NCBI GenBank assembly: GCA_003695745.1
Contig: RFHW01000009.1
Coordinates: 1 to 7,118 of the forward strand
DNA length: 7,118 bases
Origin: Methanobacteriota archaeon
GTDB lineage: Archaea > Hydrothermarchaeota > Hydrothermarchaeia > Hydrothermarchaeales > SZUA-236
Reading direction: 5' to 3'
Under the pieces are notes generated by a model. The model was not told the origin of the DNA. It saw only the letters and a program-made list of their open reading frames with translations, and did no database searches. Of this stretch, positions 1 to 5,930 are shown piece by piece; the stretch's first letter is position 1, and every line of letters begins with the position of its first letter. Position numbers and translations under genes: made by a program.

Positions 1-504
1 ATCGGGGCCGGGCTTGCCACCGTTCATTTCGGCAGATACTCGCCGCTGGGCCTGAGCTATCCTTCGGAGGCCATGGAGCGCAACATGGAGAGCATAGGCG
101 AGATCACCGGGTTTGCAGAGGAGCTCGGGCTGGATGTGGCCTTTGAGAACGCCCCCAACAACTTCGGGGCCCTTGCCGGGTCTCTGGATGTGCTTGAGCG
201 CCTCATCAGCGACACAGGCGTGATGATAACCCTTGACGTGGGTCACGCCAACACCTGGACCGGCTCTGTAGAGGACTATATCCATGGGCTTAACAGCGCC
301 ATCGCCCACGTCCATCTCCATGACAACACAGGGGAGTCTGACATGCACCTGGCCCTTGGAGCCGGCAAGATGGACCTCGGATCGGTGTTCCGGGCCTTTA
401 GGAAGATAAACTATAAAAGGGCCTTTTGTCTGGAGATGCTCTATCAGGAGGATCTGAGGAGAAGCATGAGCAGGATAAAGGCGCTGATGGACGGTTCAGG
501 ATGA
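1..504 (+). CDS. Sugar-phosphate isomerase/epimerase-like TIM-barrel protein, 3' part only
   Basis: The reading frame is open from base 1, so the gene begins upstream and only its last 167 residues are here. The fragment looks like the second half of a xylose-isomerase-like TIM barrel (AP endonuclease family 2 superfamily). Candidate metal ligands come in the usual order: Glu49 in FENAP, Asp79 and His82 in TLDVGHAN, His103/105/107 in HVHLHDN, and Glu145 in CLEM near the end (numbered from the window edge). The HLALGAG stretch followed by a C-terminal strand and helix is also typical. Such proteins isomerise or epimerise sugars or related small molecules with a divalent metal; endonuclease IV shares the fold. 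The substrate cannot be read from the sequence. The stop codon overlaps the start of the next gene by four bases (ATGA), which suggests translational coupling to the NpdG-like reductase. An internal ATG at 73 is not the start, because conserved-looking sequence precedes it. Confidence 0.85.
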   Translation: MGAGLATVHFGRYSPLGLSYPSEAMERNMESIGEITGFAEELGLDVAFENAPNNFGALAGSLDVLERLISDTGVMITLDVGHANTWTGSVEDYIHGLNSAIAHVHLHDNTGESDMHLALGAGKMDLGSVFRAFRKINYKRAFCLEMLYQEDLRRSMSRIKALMDGSG

Positions 505-1130
505 TAGGCTTCATAGGTGGAACAGGGAATCAGGGCAGGGCCCTCGCCCTTCGCCTTGCGGCGGCAGGGGAGGAGGTGATACTGGGCTCACGAACCCTGC
601 AAAAGGCGGAAAAGGTGGTTGAGAGGATCAGGGCGAAAAGGGATGGCCTGAGGATAAGGGCCGGTGTCAATGGAGATGCCGCCGGTGGATGTGACATGGT
701 CTTTGTCACCCTGCCCTATAGCTCCATGAAGCCTGCCCTTGAGCCGTTGAGAGACGCCCTACGGGGCAAGGTGCTGGTGGATGTGATAAACCCCATTGCA
801 GGCAATCAGGTCCGCAGGGAGATCTCGGCGTCTGAGGAGCTGCAGGCGCTCCTGCCGGATTCAAAGGTGGTCTGCGCCTTCAAGAACGTGAGCTCTGTCC
901 TGCTCTGGGACATCGAGCGGCCTGTGGATGTGGACTCCATTGTCTGCAGCGACCATGAGGATGCGAAGAAGAGGGTGATCGCCCTTTCAGAGAGGATGGG
1001 TGTTCCTGCTGTGGACGGCGGCCCCCTGTCAAACGCCCTTGCAAGCGAGCTCCTCACAAGGCTTCTCCTTGAGCTTAACAGGAGATACGGTGTGGAAGCG
1101 GGTGTGAAGATAGTGTCCTTCAAGCCTTAG
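501..1130 (+). CDS. npdG: NADPH-dependent F420 reductase-like protein (F420H2:NADP oxidoreductase family)
   Basis: This 209-residue protein matches the small archaeal Fno/NpdG family in length and layout. Members transfer hydride between coenzyme F420 and NADP in the cytoplasm. The N-terminal Rossmann fold carries GGTGNQG (residues 6-12), and GSRTLQKA (29-36) holds the Ser-Arg and Lys that in this family bind the 2'-phosphate of [13 protein letters not shown] (67-75) and the VDVINPI strand follow. The C-terminal part shows CAFKNVSS (125-132), [15 protein letters not shown], and VDGGPLSNA, all family landmarks. I place the start at the ATG at 501, because the glycine-rich loop must lie near the N-terminus; an ATG at 426 would add 25 residues that are only the upstream gene read in another frame. 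The SD is weak, in keeping with coupling through the ATGA overlap. An oddity is Lys128, where my memory of characterised Fno proteins has a His near the F420 ring. A related NADP reductase not using F420 is therefore possible. Confidence 0.78.
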   Translation: MIGFIGGTGNQGRALALRLAAAGEEVILGSRTLQKAEKVVERIRAKRDGLRIRAGVNGDAAGGCDMVFVTLPYSSMKPALEPLRDALRGKVLVDVINPIAGNQVRREISASEELQALLPDSKVVCAFKNVSSVLLWDIERPVDVDSIVCSDHEDAKKRVIALSERMGVPAVDGGPLSNALASELLTRLLLELNRRYGVEAGVKIVSFKP

Positions 1131-2391
1131 AGCCCTTTTTTCTCTTAAGCTCCTCCACTATCTCCTTTGCCCTGTCCATCCGCACCCTTCCCTCCTCTGC
1201 AAGCCGCTCCGCCACCCGGTCCACAAGCTCAGGCGGCGCGCCTGCCATGACTGCAATGTTACGTGCATGTAGCTTCATATGCCCCTTCTGGATGCCCTCA
1301 GATGCGAGGGCGCGCAGGGCCGCGAAGTTCTGGGCAAGCCCCACCGCCGCAAGGACCTCGCCGAGCTCAGAGGCGGTCTTCACACCGAGGATCCTTACAT
1401 TGGCTTTTGCCACGGGGTGGACGGCTGTGGCTCCGCCGATAAGCCCCACTGCAACGGGCAGCTCGATCCTGCCCACAAGATCGCCGCTGTCATTCCTCTC
1501 ATACCTTGTGAGGGGGGCGTAGCCTCCTTTGTAGGCTGCATAGGCATGGGCCCCTGCCTCAATCGCCCTTGTGTCGTTCCCTGTTGCAAGGACCACGGCC
1601 GAGACGCCGTTCATGATCCCCTTGTTGTGGGTTGCACAGCGATAGGGGTCTGCAGCTGCAAAGGCATAGGCGTTGAGCACGCCCTCCACCACATCCTCGC
1701 CCAGCTCGTCCCTGGAGAACAGGGCCTCTGCCCAGGCCGTCCTGTGGACCGCGAGGTTGGAGATGATCCTGAGATAGGCCTTTCCGCCTGTGAGCTCCTC
1801 CAGATAGGGCGCTACGGTCTCTGCCATGGTGTTCACGGCGTTCGCTCCCATGGCATCGCGGCAGTCCACGTGGAGATGGATGATGAGCATCTTTCCGGCG
1901 GCCGTGTCGATGATGCGGCTCTGGAGGTCCTTTGCGCCGCCGCCGAATTTCACGAGCACAGGGTCCACCTCATTCGCCATCTTGAGGATCTCCCTCTTCT
2001 CCCTTTCAACGGCCTTCACCGCTGCCTCCATGTGAGGCACCTTGCATATCTGTATCTGTCCGATCATCACAGGCTCCGAGGACCCTGTGGTGAAGCCGCC
2101 AAGTTTTCTTGCTATCTTAGCGGCGTTCGAGGCTGCGGCCACGACGCTGGGCTCCTCGGTGGCCATGGGGATGAGATAGTCCCTGCCGTTTATGAGGAAG
2201 TTCGTGGCGATCCCCACAGGCACCTCGATGGTCCCTATCACGTTCTCGATCATCCTGTCTGCCTGCTCCAGGGTGAGCCCTCTGCCGCTGAGGAGGGATG
2301 TCTCCTCGCCGGAGAGCCCTGAAAACTCCTTCACAATCTTCAGCCTCTCCTCAGGCGAGAGCCTGTAAAAACCTGATATGCTGGATTTCAT
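1120..2391 (-). CDS. hmgA: Hydroxymethylglutaryl-CoA reductase, class II
   Basis: This enzyme reduces HMG-CoA in two steps to mevalonate, the committed step to archaeal isoprenoid lipids. The 423 residues align end to end, from memory, with the class II enzyme of Pseudomonas mevalonii rather than with the class I archaeal/eukaryotic form. Visible landmarks are ENVIG (49-53), the catalytic Glu80 in ATEEPS, GGGAKD (150-155), [10 protein letters not shown] (179-188), catalytic Lys257 in THNKGIMNG, Asp273 in TGNDTRA, and the C-terminal catalytic His371 just before KLHARNIA. Asp143 aligns with the P. mevalonii Asp that disfavours the NADP phosphate, so NADH use or dual use is likely. It has no membrane segment and should be cytosolic. 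It is the last gene of the leftward operon, starting at an ATG six bases after the DUF835 gene with a modest AAGG upstream. Its last 11 bases overlap the end of npdG. No T-rich terminator is visible beyond its stop on the minus strand. In bacteria class II enzymes are often catabolic; in an archaeon a biosynthetic role is expected. Confidence 0.95.
   Translation of the reverse strand: MKSSISGFYRLSPEERLKIVKEFSGLSGEETSLLSGRGLTLEQADRMIENVIGTIEVPVGIATNFLINGRDYLIPMATEEPSVVAAASNAAKIARKLGGFTTGSSEPVMIGQIQICKVPHMEAAVKAVEREKREILKMANEVDPVLVKFGGGAKDLQSRIIDTAAGKMLIIHLHVDCRDAMGANAVNTMAETVAPYLEELTGGKAYLRIISNLAVHRTAWAEALFSRDELGEDVVEGVLNAYAFAAADPYRCATHNKGIMNGVSAVVLATGNDTRAIEAGAHAYAAYKGGYAPLTRYERNDSGDLVGRIELPVAVGLIGGATAVHPVAKANVRILGVKTASELGEVLAAVGLAQNFAALRALASEGIQKGHMKLHARNIAVMAGAPPELVDRVAERLAEEGRVRMDRAKEIVEELKRKKGSKA
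1131..1146 (+). terminator. Oligo-T candidate terminator after npdG
   Basis: A run of six T (1136-1141) followed by CTCTT starts five bases after the npdG stop on the plus strand. Archaeal RNA polymerase commonly terminates at such T-rich tracts without a hairpin. On the minus strand the same bases encode the lysine-rich end of HMG-CoA reductase (KRKKGSKA), so the run could simply reflect AAA/AAG lysine codons. The placement just past the stop favours a real role, but this is inference. Confidence 0.45.
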
Positions 2392-2397
2392 AGGCCT

Positions 2398-3366
2398 TCA
2401 CTTTATGATCCTGAATTCCTCACCATATATCTCTGCAATATTCGTGAAGAGTCCTTCAAAGCTTGCCTTCACCATCTCCTCATGGGCGTCATCGTTTATG
2501 AATGCCACCATCTCGATACCCTCTCCGATGCAGTAGTCGATGGTCTTTTTGATGAACTTGAAGGTCTTGTCAAAGCCGTTTATCAATATGATGTCTGAGA
2601 GCGGCTCGAAGACGATGGCGCTCTTCTTGGGAAGGTTCTCGATCACCTCAGAGAGATATTCCAGCCAGTCCACAGATATCTCAATGACCTTGTCCTCCAC
2701 CGTCTCCTTCTCCTTGGGCTTTTTCTTCTCAACCCGGTAGAAGCTCTCCGTCTTTGCGCTTGCAGATAGCCTCACAAGCTTTATGGAGCCGTTCAAGATG
2801 GATTCTGAGAAGGCCTTTGCATAGATCTCGGTGCGTGTGGCAGAGGAGACGAGGAGCACATTATAATGTTTCGTCAGATATGTGTTGACCACCGACTGGA
2901 TGACACCTTCAAAACGTGTTGTGGGCTTGTATTTGATCACGGCAGTGGCGGAGATGGAGTTCACAAACCGATAGGTGTTCACACCTGTAACCTGCTCCTC
3001 ATCCACCGGGCAGTGGGTCTTTGAGATGGTCTGCATATACCTGTCGCAGTTTGGGTATTCCCTGCAGTTGAGGCATGTCTTGAAGCCGCGGGCATCCACA
3101 CAGACATAGATGTCGCATTTCTCATCGCTCTCTTCATTGAGCTTTTCACAGCCCTTGCACAGCCCGTCCTTGTACTCGCCGCACCTGATGCAGTTGTATC
3201 CGCAGGCGCCTGTGAGGACCTCAGGTCTTCTGAACTCGATCATGGAGGAGGCGCCACGACCTTTGAGCATCCCAAGCCGCGCCACGGCTCCGCGGCGCCA
3301 GAGGATCAGGACAGCCGCTGCCACGGCTATGACCACCAGATAGATGAGATAGGGGGTTGACTTCAA
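2398..3366 (-). CDS. Membrane-anchored Cys-cluster (DUF3795-like) protein with C-terminal DUF835-like domain
   Basis: The function is unknown. The 322-residue protein has three parts. Residues 6-23 form one hydrophobic helix followed by WRRGAVAR, so by the positive-inside rule the bulk faces the cytoplasm. Residues 52-121 hold eleven cysteines (55, 59, 62, 70, 73, 84, 89, 98, 101, 107, 119) in a CGYNCIRC...CKGC...C...C...CLNC pattern that resembles DUF3795, suggesting bound zinc or an iron-sulfur cluster. A charged, lysine-rich linker lies around 204-226. Residues from about 168 to 320 (VDWLEYLSEVIENLP, then IVFEPLSDIILINGF) resemble DUF835, a domain common in Thermoplasmata and Thermococci and thought to have a RecA-like fold; I see no clear Walker A motif. 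The start is TTG, chosen because a GAGGAG SD lies eight bases upstream and the next in-frame Met (33) would lose the membrane helix. The TTG overlaps the lysA stop as TTGA. Its place between lysA and HMG-CoA reductase shows co-expression but not function. Confidence 0.8.
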   Translation of the reverse strand: MKSTPYLIYLVVIAVAAAVLILWRRGAVARLGMLKGRGASSMIEFRRPEVLTGACGYNCIRCGEYKDGLCKGCEKLNEESDEKCDIYVCVDARGFKTCLNCREYPNCDRYMQTISKTHCPVDEEQVTGVNTYRFVNSISATAVIKYKPTTRFEGVIQSVVNTYLTKHYNVLLVSSATRTEIYAKAFSESILNGSIKLVRLSASAKTESFYRVEKKKPKEKETVEDKVIEISVDWLEYLSEVIENLPKKSAIVFEPLSDIILINGFDKTFKFIKKTIDYCIGEGIEMVAFINDDAHEEMVKASFEGLFTNIAEIYGEEFRIIK

Positions 3367-4670
3367 CTTTTCAGCTCCTCAGGGATCCTCTCCTTCTCGA
3401 TCAGGTCCTCAAAGGACTCTCTGTCCCTTATCACCATGTCCACGCCGCCCCTTACAAGGACCACAGCAGGCCTTGGTCTGAAATTGTATTGGGAGGCCAT
3501 GATGAAGCCATAGGCCCCGGTGTCCAGAAAGGCAAGTATGTCCCCCTCCGAAACAGCGGGGAGGCTCCTGTCGCATGCAAGTATGTCGCCTGACTCGCAT
3601 ACATTCCCTGCGATGGTCACCACCTCTTTTGGCCTCTCCTTCATCCTGTTTGCCACCACCACCTCGTGATAGGCGTTGTAGAGCAGGGGCCTTGCCAGCG
3701 TGTTGAAGCCCGCATCCACGCCGATGAACTTCCGGTAAGGCGTCTCTTTAACGGTGTTCACCTTCACAAGGAGGATCGTTGAATCGCCCACGATATAGCG
3801 CCCCGGCTCGATGAATATGGCAGGTTTCTTCAGCCTCCGTTTCTCCACCGCCCTGTCGATGGCGGCGAAGATGGCATCGGCGAACTCTTTTATGGAGACG
3901 TATCTATCCCCTTCGCTGTATCTTATGCCGAATCCGCCGCCCACATCGATGAACCCCAGGTCAATGCCTAGCTCCTCCTTCAAGGAGCAAACCGTCTCCA
4001 TGAGCCGTGTTGCGGCCTCCTCATACACCTCAGGATCAAGTATCTGCGAGCCTATGTGCATGTGGATCCCCTCCACAAGGAGGTGTCTGTCCTCAGCCGC
4101 GGCCCTGTAGGCCTCGAGCGCCTCGCCTTGCTGTATCCCGAACTTGCTCTCTTTCAACCCGGTGGCAAGATGGGGGTGTGTCTTCGGGGAGACGGCAGGG
4201 TTTATCCTGAAGGAGACCCGCGCCTTAAACCTCCTTTTTGCGCATAGCTCTTTAAGCCTCTCAAGCTCGTGGAGGGAGTCGAGATTGATCACCACACCGC
4301 TCTCGAGGGCCAGCAAGAGCTCCTCATCGCTCTTGTTGTTGCCTGTGAATATGATATCCTCGGGCCTGAAACCCACGTGAAGGGCGGCCCGCAGCTCCCC
4401 CTCTGAGAGCACATCCGCTCCTGCTCCCTCCTGCCTGAGTATCCTCAGAACCGCGAGGGATGTGTTGGCCTTGCAGGCATATTTCACCCTCACATCATAG
4501 CCGGATCTGGAAAAAGCTGCGCACACCTCCCTATAGCGGGTACGGACACGCTCCTCATCGGTCACATAAAGCGGTGTTTTATAGGTCTCTGCGAGGCCCA
4601 CGGCGTCCACGCCGCCTATCTCGAGATGCCCCTCATCGTTCACAGAGAGATGGGGGCGGTGGCCGATCAT
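3363..4670 (-). CDS. lysA: Diaminopimelate decarboxylase
   Basis: This PLP enzyme decarboxylates meso-2,6-diaminopimelate to L-lysine, the last step of the DAP pathway, in the cytosol. Its 435 residues fit the family of alanine-racemase-fold decarboxylases. The PLP-binding lysine is Lys67 in KYACKAN. HMHIGSQI (203-210), the phosphate-binding loop DVGGGFG (242-248), and EPGR (288-291) follow. CESGD (358-362) provides the Cys and acidic residues that complete the active site across the dimer, and Tyr387 in TGAYG is the usual PLP/substrate tyrosine. FKARVSFRINPAV and TGLKESKFGI are also typical. CESGD marks it as acting on diaminopimelate rather than ornithine or arginine. The ATG at 4670 overlaps the dapL stop (ATGA), with a GGAGAGGAT stretch just upstream as SD. 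Its own stop overlaps the TTG of the next gene. The direct pairing with dapL strengthens both assignments. Confidence 0.97.
   Translation of the reverse strand: MIGHRPHLSVNDEGHLEIGGVDAVGLAETYKTPLYVTDEERVRTRYREVCAAFSRSGYDVRVKYACKANTSLAVLRILRQEGAGADVLSEGELRAALHVGFRPEDIIFTGNNKSDEELLLALESGVVINLDSLHELERLKELCAKRRFKARVSFRINPAVSPKTHPHLATGLKESKFGIQQGEALEAYRAAAEDRHLLVEGIHMHIGSQILDPEVYEEAATRLMETVCSLKEELGIDLGFIDVGGGFGIRYSEGDRYVSIKEFADAIFAAIDRAVEKRRLKKPAIFIEPGRYIVGDSTILLVKVNTVKETPYRKFIGVDAGFNTLARPLLYNAYHEVVVANRMKERPKEVVTIAGNVCESGDILACDRSLPAVSEGDILAFLDTGAYGFIMASQYNFRPRPAVVLVRGGVDMVIRDRESFEDLIEKERIPEELKS
3375..3380 (-). promoter_or_regulatory. Ribosome binding site for the TTG-started DUF835 gene
   Basis: GAGGAG on the minus strand sits eight bases before the TTG at 3366, inside the end of lysA. 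This strong SD, complementary to the usual archaeal 16S tail, is the main argument that the non-standard TTG is the true start. Confidence 0.65.
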
Positions 4671-5818
4671 AATATCCTCTCCATCCTCTCAAGGGCCTCA
4701 GCAATCCTCTCCGCAGGCTGTGTGAGGGCGAACCTGACAAAACCCTCTCCATGCCTGCCGAAGCCCACGCCGGGCGTCACAACAACACCTGCGTCCAGTA
4801 GCCTGCTTGCAAAGGCCATGGAATCCCCTTCCGGGGTCTCCATCCACACATAGAAGGTTGCCTTAGGCGGTTCAACGGCAAATCCCATACTCCTGAGCCC
4901 CTTTACCAATATGTCCCTTCGAGATTGATAAATCTTTACGTTCTCCCTCACGCAGTCCTGTGATGATGTGAGGGCTGCAACGGCCCCTTCCTGTATGAAC
5001 CTGCATGCGCCGGAGTCCACGTTGCTCTTGAGCTTCACAAGGCTCCCGATGATATCCTCATTCCCCAGGGCATAGCCGATCCTCCATCCAGTCATGTTAT
5101 AGGTCTTGGAGAGGGAGTTGAAGACCACGCCCACCTCAAGGGCCCCTTCAACCTCAAGGAGCGACGGCGGCCTATAGCCGTCATAGGCGATCGCTGAATA
5201 GGCCTCGTCAGAGCAGACTATCAGATCGTTGTCCCTGGCGAAGTCCACCACCTCCCTGTAAAACCCTTTTGTGGCGGTGGCGGCCGTGGGGTTGTTGGGG
5301 TAGTTGAGCCAGATGATCCTGGCCTTCCTGGAAACCTCCTCTGGAATGGCCCCCAGGTCCGGGAGAAAACCCCTTTCCTTCTTCAGGGGCATGGGATAGG
5401 CCTGCCCGCCGCAGAAGCCGGGGCTGATGCGATAGACCGGGTAGCCGGGCTCAGGATAGAGGACAGCGTCGCCGGGGTTCACATAGGCGAGGTGGATGTT
5501 GTGGATGCCCTCCTTGGAGCCTATGAGAGCGGTCACCTCCCTCTCAGGGTCCACCTCCACTCCGAAATCAGCTTTGTATCTGTCTGCCACGGCGCCTCGG
5601 AATTCATCCATCCCCCTTGACGAGGGATAGCGGTGGTTCTCAGGGTTGTCCAGGGCCTTTTTGCAGGCCTCAACGATGTGGGGCGGCGTGGGCAGGTCAG
5701 GGTCGCCTATGCCAAAGGAGATGATGTCCACTCCCTCGGCCCTCGCCTTCCTGATCCTGCTGTCTATCTGCTCAAAGAGATAGGGTGGGAGTTCTGCAAG
5801 CCTGTCAGCCTGTCTCAT
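4667..5818 (-). CDS. dapL: LL-diaminopimelate aminotransferase (class I/II PLP aminotransferase)
   Basis: Predicted to convert tetrahydrodipicolinate and glutamate directly to LL-diaminopimelate and 2-oxoglutarate, bypassing the succinyl or acetyl route. The 383-residue protein is a fold-type I aminotransferase. LPPYLFEQID at the start and ISFGIGDPDLPTP (33-45) are typical of DapL. GSKEG (100-104) binds the PLP phosphate, NYPNNPT (172-178) and SDEAY (203-207) contact the ring, Lys238 in SLSKTYNMTGWR is the Schiff-base lysine, and Arg362 in VRFAL should hold the substrate carboxylate. I start it at the ATG at 5818, preceded by GAGGTG eight bases away; an in-frame TTG at 5836 would add six residues but lacks an SD. 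It is the first gene of the leftward operon, behind the TATA element at 5869-5876, and overlaps lysA by ATGA. Related family members act on aspartate or alanine, so the specific call rests on the motifs and on the lysA neighbour. Confidence 0.9.
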   Translation of the reverse strand: MRQADRLAELPPYLFEQIDSRIRKARAEGVDIISFGIGDPDLPTPPHIVEACKKALDNPENHRYPSSRGMDEFRGAVADRYKADFGVEVDPEREVTALIGSKEGIHNIHLAYVNPGDAVLYPEPGYPVYRISPGFCGGQAYPMPLKKERGFLPDLGAIPEEVSRKARIIWLNYPNNPTAATATKGFYREVVDFARDNDLIVCSDEAYSAIAYDGYRPPSLLEVEGALEVGVVFNSLSKTYNMTGWRIGYALGNEDIIGSLVKLKSNVDSGACRFIQEGAVAALTSSQDCVRENVKIYQSRRDILVKGLRSMGFAVEPPKATFYVWMETPEGDSMAFASRLLDAGVVVTPGVGFGRHGEGFVRFALTQPAERIAEALERMERIL

Positions 5819-5826
5819 CAAAGGGG

Positions 5827-5832
5827 CACCTC
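5827..5832 (-). promoter_or_regulatory. Ribosome binding site deciding the dapL start
   Basis: GAGGTG on the minus strand lies eight bases before the ATG at 5818. It matches the archaeal anti-SD well and overlaps the region downstream of the alternative TTG at 5836, so it can serve only the ATG. Confidence 0.7.
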
Positions 5833-5865
5833 TCAATCTTTCAGGGAGGAAAGCTTAAACCTGTG

Positions 5866-5878
5866 AGATTATATAAGT
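5866..5878 (+). promoter_or_regulatory. Candidate archaeal promoter of the SfsA-DUF123 gene, sharing the same TATA
   Basis: TTATATAA is its own reverse complement, so TBP could bind it for rightward transcription too. A start near 5897-5900 would give a leader of roughly 30 bases before the ATG at 5931. The upstream TFB-element position on this strand (TGTGAGA) is poorer than on the other, so rightward initiation may be weaker. No other convincing TATA lies between 5877 and the gene. Confidence 0.5.
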
Positions 5879-5884
5879 TTTGTC
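5866..5884 (-). promoter_or_regulatory. Archaeal promoter of the dapL-lysA-DUF835-hmgA operon
   Basis: Reading leftward, an A-rich ACAAAAC resembling a TFB recognition element is followed by TTATATAA (5876-5869). A start site about 25 bases further would fall near 5848, leaving a leader of about 30 bases before the dapL ATG that contains the GAGGTG SD. Both the sequence and the spacing fit an archaeal promoter; the start site itself is inferred. Confidence 0.7.
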
Positions 5885-5890
5885 TTGTAA

Positions 5891-5905
5891 GGGGTGACAT
5901 ACCCC
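5891..5905. repeat. Short inverted repeat GGGGT-GACAT-ACCCC in the promoter region
   Basis: Two perfect 5-base arms flank a 5-base centre. It lies about 15 bases to the right of the shared TATA, across the expected rightward start site and just upstream of the leftward TFB element. It could be an operator or a small leader hairpin; at this length chance is not excluded. Confidence 0.4.
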
Positions 5906-5930
5906 CTGAGTCTGGACTGTGAGAGGAGAT

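Noticed and set aside
426..500. N-terminal extension of the NpdG-like protein from an ATG at 426
   Set aside because: The extra 25 residues come from another frame of the upstream gene and would push the glycine-rich NADP loop away from the N-terminus; the ATGA overlap at 501 is a better start.
1279..2322. A 347-codon open frame on the plus strand
   Set aside because: It lies wholly antisense to HMG-CoA reductase, whose motifs are complete. Its translation is rich in His, Cys and Gly with no family signature, as expected from a GC-rich shadow frame.
5819..5836. Six-residue longer dapL from TTG at 5836
   Set aside because: It has no SD, would have a leader of only about 12 bases, and the GAGGTG site is placed for the ATG at 5818.
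5909..5918. AGTC-TG-GACT inverted repeat upstream of the SfsA gene
   Set aside because: The arms are only four bases; this is easily chance.
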